This document shows positions 46,152 through 55,634 of a stretch of DNA of 64,000 nucleotides, one piece after another. A program made the position numbers and the translations under genes. Origin of the DNA: an uncultured Arenicella sp. (GTDB lineage Bacteria; Pseudomonadota; Gammaproteobacteria; Arenicellales; Arenicellaceae); assembly GCA_947499305.1 (NCBI GenBank), contig CANMNN010000023.1, forward strand, positions 1 to 64,000, read 5' to 3'. Under the pieces are notes generated by a model. That model saw nothing but the letters and a program-made list of their open reading frames with translations. It did not search any database and was not told the DNA's origin. Each line of letters opens with the position of its first letter. Position 1 is the first letter of the stretch.

Positions 46152-48302
46152 ATGCGCACCACAATAGTAAAAAAAGCTCTGTATACACTGTTGTGTTGCT
46201 TTTCTCTTGTAAGCATTATTAGTGCTAGTTCCATGATCACTAATCTTACAAATCTGGAACGCGGCAGACACGTTGTCGGGTTTAGCATTACCCCTGATGG
46301 TCAAACGTTGGTGATGCAGGGAAACATTGATGCTGGCTTTCTTACCTCTCAAATATTCAGTGTTCCGATTACCGGTGGAGTACCAGTAAATTTAAACCCT
46401 AACTTGCCGCTTACAAGCATTGTTACGACTCCGATAGTAATAATGGGAGGTACACATGTTCTTTATCAAGTTAGAGATGCAGAGCAAACTGAAATTTTTG
46501 TAAAGGAGCTAAGTGGACTGTCTGAGGCTATAAGGGTAACGCCAGCGGACCCAGTAGGACCTAATATATTCAGGTTTATCTTAGGTTTTGATGAAGTTTC
46601 TGCATCAGTGCTCTATTCCGAATCAATCTTTCCTGAAGACGGGGGATTCTCTAAGGCGCTCTATCTCCACCCGCTTGGTTCGTCTGATCGAGTAGAGTTG
46701 TCAAAAGATGTTAATCGCTTTGATTCGTTCAAACGGGTGTTGATGTCTGAAGATTGGGGTCGATTCCTCCTCTGGGGCGAAGATAGTGTTACCAACGATC
46801 GATTAATGTACTCCGTGTCTGCTGACGGCACTGGGCTGCAAGAACTATTGCGATTAAGCAGTGACGATAAGGTTAAATTTATATCTCTGAATCCGAGTGG
46901 TGAGAAGGTTGTTTTCCTTAAAGGGAATAGCGAAACTGAAGTATATGAGCTTTTTTCGGTGGAAATCGCAGGTGGCGCTTTACTAAAGCTAAATGGTGAT
47001 TTGCCTATGGGTGGAACTGTTGATCGGTATGAATTCGCGAATGCTGGACAGAGCATTGTGTATACCGCGACAGAACGAGATTCAACTGTCAATGAGTTGT
47101 TTGTGGTCAACTTGGATGGAAGCAACAGACTGAGGTTATCTGAAGAACTACTCGGAAGGAATGGAGTTGAGTCGACAGGTTTAGCCAACTTGCCAAATTT
47201 TCAGGTTTCGCCCGATGGGCAGAGCGTGCTGTATCGAGCCGACGCAATATCTACATCCATTCAAGAACTATTCATCGTAAACATAGACGGCAGTAATCAT
47301 CGCTTGATCAATTCAACACTCGCGAGAAATTCAAGTGTGGCCCCTCGAGATGTTTATCGGTACTCTGGAGCGCGAGGTTTTTCATATAGTGATGATGGAA
47401 AATATGTAATCTATCTTGCAGCGCACGACTTTGAAAACGAGCGTAAATTTCATTCCGTGAACCTTGAAAACAATAGGGCGGTGACACTTAGTCATGCGCC
47501 CTTACCTACCCAGTCCTTGCCAGGGTTCATTATATCTCCCGATAGCAAACTCATTGCATATTACGGAGTCTTTGAAGGCGACACTTTCCTAAGTGTCTAC
47601 GTGACCCCGATAGACGGTTCTATTTCTCTTCGCAATCAAGTAGTTCCAAGAATAGACTATCGAGTCGGTGCTACCGGGCCTGCAATCGGTTTTGAGGATG
47701 CAAGGTTGGATATTCGATTTACCCCGGATTCTAGCGCACTGATATTTCGTAATGAGGTCGACCCGAGTGACGCGGTTGCTCATACAGGAATTTTTCGAGC
47801 AGACTTTATTACGGACTATGATAGCGACGGATTACAAGGTGAAAATGATAATTGCCCCGAGGTCGCTAATCCAATGCAACTTGATACAGATGAAGACGAG
47901 CAAGGGGATGCTTGTGATGTAAACGACGACAACGATGAGTATGATGATAGCCTAGATAACTGCCCACTAATCGCCAGCAGCGATTTAAATGATACCGACA
48001 GAGATGGGTCTGGTGATATTTGTGACCTTGATGATGATAACGACCTAGTCACGGATGAGTTTGATAATTGCCCGCTTTTATCAAACATTAATCAATTAGA
48101 TAACGATAAAGACGGTCGCGGCGACCTCTGTGATTCTGATGATGATAACGATACAGTAGATGACCAGGTCGATAACTGCCCATTTATTCAGAACGAAGAT
48201 CAAACAGATTCGAACCGAGACGGAATCGGGGACTTATGTGAAGAAGCATTTTGTTTCCCATTAAAAAGTCAATCAGGGCAGGTTGCTTTAATTTGCATTT
48301 AA
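46152..48302 (+). CDS. Secreted beta-propeller protein with TSP3 repeats and C-terminal Cys tag
   Basis: A 716-aa secreted protein with a signal peptide (KKALYTLLCCFSLVSIISAS). Residues about 30-550 have TolB/PD40-type propeller repeats, with blocks such as ISPDSKLIAYYG, SPDGQSVLYRAD and FSYSDDGKYVIYL. From about 555 come thrombospondin type 3 repeats: repeated DxDxDGxGDxCD and DNCP motifs, for calcium binding. The last 16 residues are CFPLKSQSGQVALICI, a candidate sorting tag with a match in the gene ending at 56975. No lipobox is seen. It is probably a large calcium-binding protein delivered to the surface or periplasm. Confidence 0.85.
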   Translation: MRTTIVKKALYTLLCCFSLVSIISASSMITNLTNLERGRHVVGFSITPDGQTLVMQGNIDAGFLTSQIFSVPITGGVPVNLNPNLPLTSIVTTPIVIMGGTHVLYQVRDAEQTEIFVKELSGLSEAIRVTPADPVGPNIFRFILGFDEVSASVLYSESIFPEDGGFSKALYLHPLGSSDRVELSKDVNRFDSFKRVLMSEDWGRFLLWGEDSVTNDRLMYSVSADGTGLQELLRLSSDDKVKFISLNPSGEKVVFLKGNSETEVYELFSVEIAGGALLKLNGDLPMGGTVDRYEFANAGQSIVYTATERDSTVNELFVVNLDGSNRLRLSEELLGRNGVESTGLANLPNFQVSPDGQSVLYRADAISTSIQELFIVNIDGSNHRLINSTLARNSSVAPRDVYRYSGARGFSYSDDGKYVIYLAAHDFENERKFHSVNLENNRAVTLSHAPLPTQSLPGFIISPDSKLIAYYGVFEGDTFLSVYVTPIDGSISLRNQVVPRIDYRVGATGPAIGFEDARLDIRFTPDSSALIFRNEVDPSDAVAHTGIFRADFITDYDSDGLQGENDNCPEVANPMQLDTDEDEQGDACDVNDDNDEYDDSLDNCPLIASSDLNDTDRDGSGDICDLDDDNDLVTDEFDNCPLLSNINQLDNDKDGRGDLCDSDDDNDTVDDQVDNCPFIQNEDQTDSNRDGIGDLCEEAFCFPLKSQSGQVALICI

Positions 48303-48406
48303 GTAGTTCCAGGCGAGTCTGATTTTTTAGTAGTTCTAATTGAACGGCGGCCTCGCCGTGCAAGGTATACGAAATATAGAAGCAATTAGAGTAAACAGTT
48401 GTGTGA

Positions 48407-50137
48407 CTACTTGGTACGGGCCGCTACCTTTTTATAAACATCGGCACACTTAGCGTTCAACGCAGATACATCAGCGCCTTCTTCGGTAGCATTTGAATAA
48501 CGTTTTTCAACGCCCTTTATTGACCGCTCAACCTTAGCCTGAAATTCACTAGGCGTCACAAATTCACTTTTGGCTTCGTTGTAGATAGAACGGTTTCGTT
48601 CAATGATAAGCTTGGCAACACCGCTATGCCCTGATAGCTTTCTAGCTCTTTCGGCCTGACGATTTTTAAACGCTTCAGCATTTTCAAAACCACTTTTTTC
48701 ACAGCCCTCGGCATAAGCCGATAAAATGCGCTGATTACCAACGGCCGACAAGCTTTTGTATTGCATAGACCTAGATAATTCTTGTGCTAATTCCTTGGTT
48801 TCGTCATCGTCTATATTGCCGACAAGCAACTTGGCGACCCCAGACATTTTACTCAACTGCTGCCTTACTCTATCAGCGTAAAAAGCGTCGATTTTTTCGG
48901 TTAACAGCCTTTCTTGTTCAAAGCTCAAACCACCATCATCAAACAATCTGGCAACGTCACCTTGGCCATTCTCTAAAGCAAACTGTTTTAACGAGAGCCC
49001 ATCTAACTGCACATTTGAAGGAACTTTATTCTCCAATAGAATCGACACTACTTCATAGTCAGCCGAGTTGCTTAGCGCCACTTGCAATGCGTTGTAGCCG
49101 TTTTCATCAGTTTCAGTCGGGTCTACACCATTGGCTAGTAATTGAGAGATCATCGATGCAGATATTGAGTCACCAAGGTAGCTATTTAGTTTGCCCTTAA
49201 GGCTCACTTGCCCTGAGTATTGGCCCAATAGATATCCCGTCATTTGTGATTGATCTTGGTATACCGCTTCGTCCAAGGCATCTTCGCCTTGATCGTCCTC
49301 TAAACTTGGGTCGGCGCCGTTATCAAGCAATGCCTTAAACAATTCAAAGTCTTCATTGTAAGCGGCGTAGTGTAGTGGGCGGCTACCATATTTGTCTAAA
49401 AGATTAATATCACCGCCATTTTCAAGTAGCTTTGTTACGTTACGGGCCTCAAGTTCTCCATGGTCCATGTGTTGTACAAACGATTGTTCACCATAACTGT
49501 CAGGGAATCTGCTGGAGAATGCTAGAACAATAACTGCTACAAGCATTAGGCTGCCCGCTGTTTTAATCTGTGACCATGCAGCACCAACGGCATTTCGACT
49601 AGACCATTGAGTAATCAATGGTGGGCGGGTCACACGAGTGAATAGCTTGTAGAGGCTTGCGAGGGCCCAGACTCCGCCAATAATCAACGCGAGCCAACGA
49701 AATTTATTAATAAACATGGCTGTTATGCCCAAGGCGGTAATCAAACTTAGCAAGGGTGGGAACCCAGCAGAGAGTATCGATTGTTGAAACTCCTTCTTTT
49801 TTAGCCGCTCTGGCAAACGCTTTTCAATGGCCGCGGTGAAATTTTGAGCACCTTCAATATTCTCAAAACAAATCAGCTTGTTCTCTTCTTCTTTTTTGAC
49901 TTTGTAGTCAATATCAACCTCGGCGTCTGTGCTTCGGGCTACCATTTTCAACACTTGTGAAAATGTAATAGTGGTGAAATTATCGGTACCAAAAACGATG
50001 CTTGGCGAATCGCCTTGTGATAACTTTTTTTCGCTAGTGCCTAAATTTTCTTCGTCACATGAGGCAACTATCAATGAGTCTTTAGCTAGAATCACGAAGT
50101 TATCTGTTTCAGAGTTCTTATTAACCCAAAATTTCAT
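48407..50137 (-). CDS. Membrane ankyrin-repeat protein
   Basis: A 576-aa protein. The N-terminal ~130 residues are cytosolic and of unknown type, followed by three membrane helices at about 128-215 (LLSLITALGITAMFI, LALIIGGVWALASLY, LMLVAVIVLAF). Then come ankyrin repeats: YGSRPLHYAAYNEDFELFKA, and DENGYNALQVALSNSADYEV. The C-terminal ~150 residues are alpha-helical and charged. Ankyrin repeats mediate protein contacts; the partner is unknown. A good Shine-Dalgarno sequence (AGGGA) precedes the ATG at 50137. Confidence 0.8.
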   Translation of the reverse strand: MKFWVNKNSETDNFVILAKDSLIVASCDEENLGTSEKKLSQGDSPSIVFGTDNFTTITFSQVLKMVARSTDAEVDIDYKVKKEEENKLICFENIEGAQNFTAAIEKRLPERLKKKEFQQSILSAGFPPLLSLITALGITAMFINKFRWLALIIGGVWALASLYKLFTRVTRPPLITQWSSRNAVGAAWSQIKTAGSLMLVAVIVLAFSSRFPDSYGEQSFVQHMDHGELEARNVTKLLENGGDINLLDKYGSRPLHYAAYNEDFELFKALLDNGADPSLEDDQGEDALDEAVYQDQSQMTGYLLGQYSGQVSLKGKLNSYLGDSISASMISQLLANGVDPTETDENGYNALQVALSNSADYEVVSILLENKVPSNVQLDGLSLKQFALENGQGDVARLFDDGGLSFEQERLLTEKIDAFYADRVRQQLSKMSGVAKLLVGNIDDDETKELAQELSRSMQYKSLSAVGNQRILSAYAEGCEKSGFENAEAFKNRQAERARKLSGHSGVAKLIIERNRSIYNEAKSEFVTPSEFQAKVERSIKGVEKRYSNATEEGADVSALNAKCADVYKKVAARTK

Positions 50138-50540
50138 TGAATTCCCTATTCCTTTATTATCAATTTGGTAGACACTCTTAGTAGTGACTTATGTTAACCA
50201 CTAAAAAGCAAGCGCCTAGACTAGCACAGCCAAATTGCTCTTTAGCTTTTTTTTACAAATAAGAACACCCAGATTTTCATGGGATACATAATTGCTGACT
50301 ACAGCATAACGTTCAGTGTTCCCTCATTAGGTATGACCTCGATCTGCAAACGAATGCCATATGACGAAAGAAATTGGAGAGAGTATGGCGTTAGGTCATA
50401 GTGACGATTAATTCGTTTATAACCTTATTTATACAACACCGCTGCTTTCTTTGATCTTTCAATGTTTATGATGCACAGTGTTGTTATTACAAAACAATGA
50501 GTTTTCGCAAGTCGATTAATCAGTCTAACAGCGTCTAATT
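50138..50540. promoter_or_regulatory. Divergent region with a long imperfect hairpin
   Basis: This 403-bp gap lies between the ankyrin gene and the histidine kinase gene. Within 50332-50400, TATGACCT and AATGCCAT on one side pair with the contiguous ATGGCGTTAGGTCATA on the other side, forming a 16-bp stem with a 13-base bulge. It lies in the likely leader of the kinase gene. No ORF is seen. Confidence 0.5.
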
Positions 50541-52268
50541 ATGGATTCAGACTTTAACTACTATGTAGCAAAAGAGCGCGGCAGACAAATCACCAAAAAC
50601 GCGTTTGCTTCGTTTATTTCTGAGGCGGGCATCAGCTCACTCATCATGTATTTACTGTGGGATATGTTCGCCCACGGTAAGCTCCTTCTATGGCTTTTGG
50701 CCGCAGTTACAGCTTCGTTAATTACTTTCGTTTTTAAGCTGGTGTTTCGTTCTCGCACAGAATTTAGTCCACCGAGGTGGTACGCATTAATTCTCTTTTG
50801 CAGCGTTCTCCAAGGTTCGGTCTGGGGGATAGTTCCGGTACTATTTTTTGACCAAGATAATATTCTCTTTTTGGCTATTGTCATCTCGTTTTATACGGGC
50901 TGTACCTCTGGAGGGCTTGTCGTTAATGCGACTTATTTTCCGAGCTTTGTTGCCTTTGGCTTGGCGTTCTCTTTGCCGTTTATAGGCAGCATGATTTATC
51001 AAGGTGAGCAACCTTATACCTCAATTGCCATAGTAGCGACTTTCCATATTTTACCCTTCCTGTATATTTCGTATAACATGCAGTCTCTGTTTCTCGAGTC
51101 TGCAAAAATCCAATTTAATAGAGCGAATTTATTAGATGACTTAGCGCAAGAAAAGAAAGCAGTAGAGCAAGCCGTAGACGCTAAGGATCGATTCCTTGCA
51201 GCAGCAAGTCACGATTTACGTCAACCGTTAAATGCTATCAACTTGTTTATGCATGCTCTTAAACCATTGCAGTCTAAACAGTCTGGCGATGAAATTATCG
51301 ATAAGGTTGAGCTTTCTTTGAAGGGCCTTAACAGTATGCTTCATAGCTTACTGGATATTGCCGAGCTGGATGCCGATAACGTTCAAAACCGTCCAACACA
51401 TCTTTCAATTTACACTCTCGTTGAAAGTATCGTTATCGAATATCAAAATAAGTCTAGCCACCTAGAATTACTCAATGAGGTGGATCGTGACCTAATTGTA
51501 TTTTGTGACCAAACCATTCTCTATCGAGTGATTCGCAATTTGCTCGATAACGCAATTAAGTACACTAAGCATGGGCAGGTAACACTTGAATGTGACGCTC
51601 GCGCTGAGAGTTGTGTGCTTTACATTCGAGATTCAGGAATTGGTATAGAGCAAAGTCAAATAGATAAGGTTTTTACTGAATTTCATCAGATAGACAATCC
51701 TGAGCGAGACCGGAGCAAAGGCTTGGGCTTGGGTTTATCAATTGTGAGTCGTTTATGTGATCTAGCGAACATTGAGTTGTGTATTGAGTCGAAACTTGGC
51801 CACGGAACGACCGTAAGTCTCGGCCTAACTACAGGCGTAAGGACTGCCTCAAATGATAACGACGTTGATCGGCAAGCGAGCTTAGCGGGCCTTTTGGTGA
51901 TTGTCATTGATGATGATGAATCTATTCGCGAGGCTATGGAGTTGTTCCTCACGGCACAACATGCGGTAGTTATCTCAGCAGAGTCAATCGAAGATACGAT
52001 GCGCAAACTTGCCACCAATAATCATCTCCCAAGTCTCATCATTAGCGACTATCGCCTAAGAAACGAAACGACAGGTACTCAGGCAATCGAATGTATACGA
52101 GAAGAGTACAATAGAGACATTCCGGCAATTCTCATTACAGGTGATACGCTCATAACTGAAAGTTCAGAGATACAAGATTTAGCTGATTATGTTTTGCATA
52201 AACCAATTGATATCAACGAGCTACAAAAATCCATTGCTGATTTGATCGACCCAAATACAGTCAACTAA
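50541..52268 (+). CDS. Hybrid sensor histidine kinase / response regulator
   Basis: A 575-aa protein. About six membrane helices fill residues 20-185 and form the input region. A short coiled-coil leads to the HisKA domain (AAASHDLRQPLNAINLFMHA, His224). The ATPase domain has RVIRNLLDNAIKYTKHG (N box), RDSGIGIEQSQIDKVF (G1) and SKGLGLGLSIVSRL (G2). A receiver domain with phospho-Asp D503 in LIISDYRLR ends the protein. It converges on a LuxR-type regulator gene, the usual partner of such kinases. The signal is unknown. Confidence 0.93.
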   Translation: MDSDFNYYVAKERGRQITKNAFASFISEAGISSLIMYLLWDMFAHGKLLLWLLAAVTASLITFVFKLVFRSRTEFSPPRWYALILFCSVLQGSVWGIVPVLFFDQDNILFLAIVISFYTGCTSGGLVVNATYFPSFVAFGLAFSLPFIGSMIYQGEQPYTSIAIVATFHILPFLYISYNMQSLFLESAKIQFNRANLLDDLAQEKKAVEQAVDAKDRFLAAASHDLRQPLNAINLFMHALKPLQSKQSGDEIIDKVELSLKGLNSMLHSLLDIAELDADNVQNRPTHLSIYTLVESIVIEYQNKSSHLELLNEVDRDLIVFCDQTILYRVIRNLLDNAIKYTKHGQVTLECDARAESCVLYIRDSGIGIEQSQIDKVFTEFHQIDNPERDRSKGLGLGLSIVSRLCDLANIELCIESKLGHGTTVSLGLTTGVRTASNDNDVDRQASLAGLLVIVIDDDESIREAMELFLTAQHAVVISAESIEDTMRKLATNNHLPSLIISDYRLRNETTGTQAIECIREEYNRDIPAILITGDTLITESSEIQDLADYVLHKPIDINELQKSIADLIDPNTVN

Positions 52269-52282
52269 AATCTCCTTTGCGA

Positions 52283-52939
52283 TTAAATGAGCTCGGCATC
52301 ACGAGCCGCTTGAACACAAGCGGTACGGTTGTTCACGTTCAAATTTTTGAACAACAATTCGATATGCCCTTTAACCGATGACACACTGATCCCCAGCGCT
52401 AATGCGATAGTTTTATTTGGCATGCCATCTCTCATGAGTGACACAACTTGACGTTGCCGCTCAGTGATTTTGCCTAAGTCGATTGATGCACCTAAGTCAG
52501 GAGACACCCAGTTGATCTTACCGTCCCAGTGCGCTGGTAAATAGCGCTTTCCCTCGAGAATTTGCTTAACAGCAGAGAGCAATTCGCTACTGTCACTATT
52601 CTTTGGAATAAAACCTATGGCTCCCAGTTTAAGTGCTCGCTCAATTTCAGCAGGCTTCTCGCTTCCTGATATTACCGCGACTGGCACATTGATTTTTCGA
52701 CTCGCCATTGCTGTCAAAAATGCGAATCCGTTAAATCGGGGCATATCGAGATCGATCAATATCAAATCCATTGATGAGATTTTCTCCTCTTCAGCTAATG
52801 TGGCCACTGGATCATCTGAAACAGAAACAGAAACAGAAACAGTGGTAGAGCTTTCAAGATTTCTCAACAGCAAGGCCAAGCCATCCGCGAATAAACGGTG
52901 GTCGTCAATAATTAAAACTTGCCTGCCTACTGCTTTCAT
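52283..52939 (-). CDS. LuxR/NarL-type response regulator
   Basis: A 218-aa regulator. Residues 1-125 form a receiver domain: DDHRLFADGLALLL, phospho-Asp D63 in LILIDLDMPRF, and the Lys in IGFIPKNSDS. Residues 155-215 form a LuxR-type HTH (ITERQRQVVSLMRDGMPNKT). Residues 34-41 encode VSVSVSVS from four in-frame GAAACA copies. It faces the hybrid kinase gene tail to tail, with only 14 bp between stops, so the two are probably a functional pair under separate promoters. Confidence 0.93.
   Translation of the reverse strand: MKAVGRQVLIIDDHRLFADGLALLLRNLESSTTVSVSVSVSDDPVATLAEEEKISSMDLILIDLDMPRFNGFAFLTAMASRKINVPVAVISGSEKPAEIERALKLGAIGFIPKNSDSSELLSAVKQILEGKRYLPAHWDGKINWVSPDLGASIDLGKITERQRQVVSLMRDGMPNKTIALALGISVSSVKGHIELLFKNLNVNNRTACVQAARDAELI
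52818..52841 (-). repeat. Four tandem copies of a 6-bp repeat inside the response regulator
   Basis: GAAACA occurs four times in a row on the plus strand (TGTTTC in the coding sense). It encodes a Val-Ser run in the receiver domain. Copy number changes by slippage would stay in frame. Confidence 0.9.
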
Positions 52940-53151
52940 CGTGGCCTTTGAGAATTTCTAATCACAACCTAAGCATATCAGAGTAGCGCCAATATCAGTC
53001 AAATGGCCAAATGGCCCGTTGCGATCAATCTTTCACTAGCAGTAAGGTGGTATGCATAGTCAGCTCAATGAGAGCTGCTAACTGATGACGGAGTCATTTA
53101 GCCTTAAACGTTTAAAAGGGCGTGACCCTCTTCGCTACTAAGGAGAAGTTA

Positions 53152-54165
53152 ATGAAGCATTTAGTTTTTAAAATTGTACTGATGGCTCTAGCTCTAAGCC
53201 TAAACAATGCCTATGCCTTAAATTGTGGCGATCGAATCGCTAGCGATATCATTTTCGAAAAAGACTTAGAGTGCACAAACGGCTACGCGGCGCTTGAAGT
53301 CGTTAACAATAATGTAACGATTGATTTAAATGGTTTTACCTTATCAGGTTCGGCGCAGCTAGCTGGTATTCAAGTCGTAGGCTATAACAAGGCAACCATT
53401 AAAAACGGTTCAGTAAAAGGGTTTTGGGCTGGTGTTAATAGCTCGTCCTCTGACCATTTATCTGTGAATAATGTGCTGTTTTACCAAGTCGGTCATGGTG
53501 TTGCCATACACGGCGGAAACGAGGCGCTAATTCGGGAAAACCAGTTCATTCAAACCAGCTCAGTTAGCGTCTCTATCACGGTAAGAGATAAATCTAGAAC
53601 TGCGAGCCAAAATTTGATAAGCGGCAATGAGTTTTATCAAACGCTGGGTGGTATCGCAATTTGTGGTCATCAGGCTGATAAAAATGTGATCGTAGACAAC
53701 CTTGTATGGAAGAGTTCGAATTATGCGATTCATCTAAATCACTCTGACCGTAACCAAATTTATCGCAATCGTATTTTAGAAAACACGAACACAACCGCTA
53801 TACGCTTGAATAACTCCTCTTACAATCACATCAATCATAACTCGATTCGTGAAGGTGGCGATTCGGGTATTTCAATCTTAGCTGATGCCGGTGGAGCCTG
53901 CCTTTCAGGCGGCTTTAATTCTAGCCTCAAGAATCAAATTACTAACAATCAGCTATCAGACTTTAGCAGCGCAATTAGCTTAGGGCTTGGCGTCTCTACG
54001 TCAACAAGTCGCGTTGAAGGCAATGCTTTATTAGGTAACCGAATCAGCAATAGCGGTGTCGGTATTTACTCGCGAAATGACACGCGTAACAACTACGGTC
54101 GAGACAATCAATTCGAAGAGACCTCGCCCAATGTAGTCGATAACGGCACAAACAATCGATACTAA
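53152..54165 (+). CDS. Secreted parallel beta-helix protein (NosD-like)
   Basis: A 337-aa secreted protein with signal peptide (KIVLMALALSLNNAYA). It begins LNCGDRIASDIIFEKDLEC and then has right-handed beta-helix repeats of the PbH1 type: NNVTIDLNGFTLSGS, HLNHSDRNQIYRNRI, IRLNNSSYNHINHNSI. Such folds bind or cleave polysaccharides, but no catalytic cluster is evident. The ATG at 53152 has an AAGGAG site; a frame open from 53122 is less likely. It is the first of a four-gene run. Confidence 0.85.
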   Translation: MKHLVFKIVLMALALSLNNAYALNCGDRIASDIIFEKDLECTNGYAALEVVNNNVTIDLNGFTLSGSAQLAGIQVVGYNKATIKNGSVKGFWAGVNSSSSDHLSVNNVLFYQVGHGVAIHGGNEALIRENQFIQTSSVSVSITVRDKSRTASQNLISGNEFYQTLGGIAICGHQADKNVIVDNLVWKSSNYAIHLNHSDRNQIYRNRILENTNTTAIRLNNSSYNHINHNSIREGGDSGISILADAGGACLSGGFNSSLKNQITNNQLSDFSSAISLGLGVSTSTSRVEGNALLGNRISNSGVGIYSRNDTRNNYGRDNQFEETSPNVVDNGTNNRY

Positions 54166-54183
54166 ATCATTCAGGGGCTTGAA

Positions 54184-54201
54184 TTGATCTTGCAAGATCA
54201 A
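54184..54201. other. 18-bp perfect palindrome in the secreted-protein operon
   Basis: TTGATCTTGCAAGATCAA lies between the beta-helix gene and the lectin lipoprotein gene. It could be a regulator site, a processing hairpin or a weak attenuator; no T-run follows. Confidence 0.4.
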
Positions 54202-54224
54202 GCAAACATTAAAAGGACATAACT

Positions 54225-55625
54225 ATGACAAATACATTTATAAAAATCTGTCTATCACTGACACTCCCGCTTGCTTTATCAGGCTGTTTTCTGTTCGCCA
54301 GCGTCGACCATACTGGTTTATTGCCTCCCGATGTTGAAGGGCAAGTTCATACCGTCAGCTGCCGCATTCGCATTGATTACCTAAACGATGACGAAGTACC
54401 AGAGACTGCTGAGGTTATAGAGATGCAACGGGTATGCAGTAACGAGGCGCCCGCAATCGATTTGCAAACGCGCGCATGTGAAATTTTCATTGAAACGAAT
54501 GAGGCCAACCTTGTGTCCTTGAGGGGAACATCTGGAAGAGTGTCGTTCTTTGAGCCTGAGTCTTCTTTGTTTGAAGCTGATGCAGAGCCCTGTTTTATCC
54601 CAGAATCAACAGAAATAGGAGGCGGCGAGGTGCTTAGCCGAGTAGACATGCTAAGCAATAGCGCTTCTGTAGGCTTAAGGCCTGAAGAAGTCGGAGTCAT
54701 ATTGGCCAAAAACTCACTGACAAATTCATTAGCTGTATCAACTCAGTCAAAGGTAACCGTTGGTGCAAAATTTTTAGACTGGCGTTTTGCCGAGACAAGC
54801 GCTCACGGTGAAGTAGAGTTTGATCGCAACAATTGCAAAGCTGATAAAACCTGTGATTTGGTGTTACGTCAAATTTCACTAACCTTAGATGACTTTACGA
54901 TTGTGCGCCCAACGGTTTTCGCGCGGGACGTAAACGTTAAAAACGCTAGGCTGTATTCAATTACAAGTCATGCTGCAAAGGTTGATAGCGAGGGTCGTTT
55001 CACCGTCAATGATATGAATGTGATAGTTACTAGTATTGTCGATGGCAAGCAAGTGACTCTTGTGAGTAGTCAAGACTTTAAAATCGAAGGCAAGTTTAGC
55101 GATAATTTGCATGGTCAAAATCACGCCGCGCTGACTCTGGCAATTGATCTTAAACATGCGAATAAGCAATTTTCGATTGCCGCTAGTGCTGGGTTCCAAG
55201 TAAGAAGGTTTCCGTCAAAGTTAGCCACTGGCAAAGATGCACAGATGTGCTTAACGGGCGGCGCTCTAGCAATCTATCGAGAGGCGCGAGTAAGTCAATG
55301 TGATTTTAAAAAACCGCATCAAGTCTGGTATTTTGAACAGAAAGGTCGCTACCTGAAAATTAGGCAGCCGCTTAACAATACCTGCCTAAATGTTAAAAGC
55401 GACAGTCAAAACTACAACGGCGGCATTGTCAGCATAGTTAATTGTTCAGACCATTATGATCAATTATGGTCAATTGATCATGACTTTAATGTGGTTAATT
55501 TACACACAAGAAAGTGTCTTGATGTGGGTAAAAACAAAAAGCGTGATGACCCCGCCTTGGTTACCATACATGCTTGCGACATCAAAGCCGATGGGCAGAA
55601 TTGGACCGTTCAACGGCCCGGTTAG
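54225..55625 (+). CDS. Lipoprotein with C-terminal ricin-type lectin domain
   Basis: A 466-aa lipoprotein with lipobox LALSGC near residue 21. The middle ~300 residues are of unknown fold and hold scattered cysteines. The last ~125 residues form a ricin B-type beta-trefoil with three QxW-like marks (HQVWYF, DQLWSI, GQNWTV) and LNNTCLNVKS. It probably binds sugars at the outer membrane surface. It is 59 bp after the beta-helix gene and 9 bp before the next beta-helix gene, so the three are likely one operon. Confidence 0.85.
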   Translation: MTNTFIKICLSLTLPLALSGCFLFASVDHTGLLPPDVEGQVHTVSCRIRIDYLNDDEVPETAEVIEMQRVCSNEAPAIDLQTRACEIFIETNEANLVSLRGTSGRVSFFEPESSLFEADAEPCFIPESTEIGGGEVLSRVDMLSNSASVGLRPEEVGVILAKNSLTNSLAVSTQSKVTVGAKFLDWRFAETSAHGEVEFDRNNCKADKTCDLVLRQISLTLDDFTIVRPTVFARDVNVKNARLYSITSHAAKVDSEGRFTVNDMNVIVTSIVDGKQVTLVSSQDFKIEGKFSDNLHGQNHAALTLAIDLKHANKQFSIAASAGFQVRRFPSKLATGKDAQMCLTGGALAIYREARVSQCDFKKPHQVWYFEQKGRYLKIRQPLNNTCLNVKSDSQNYNGGIVSIVNCSDHYDQLWSIDHDFNVVNLHTRKCLDVGKNKKRDDPALVTIHACDIKADGQNWTVQRPG

Positions 55626-55634
55626 GTGGCTAAA

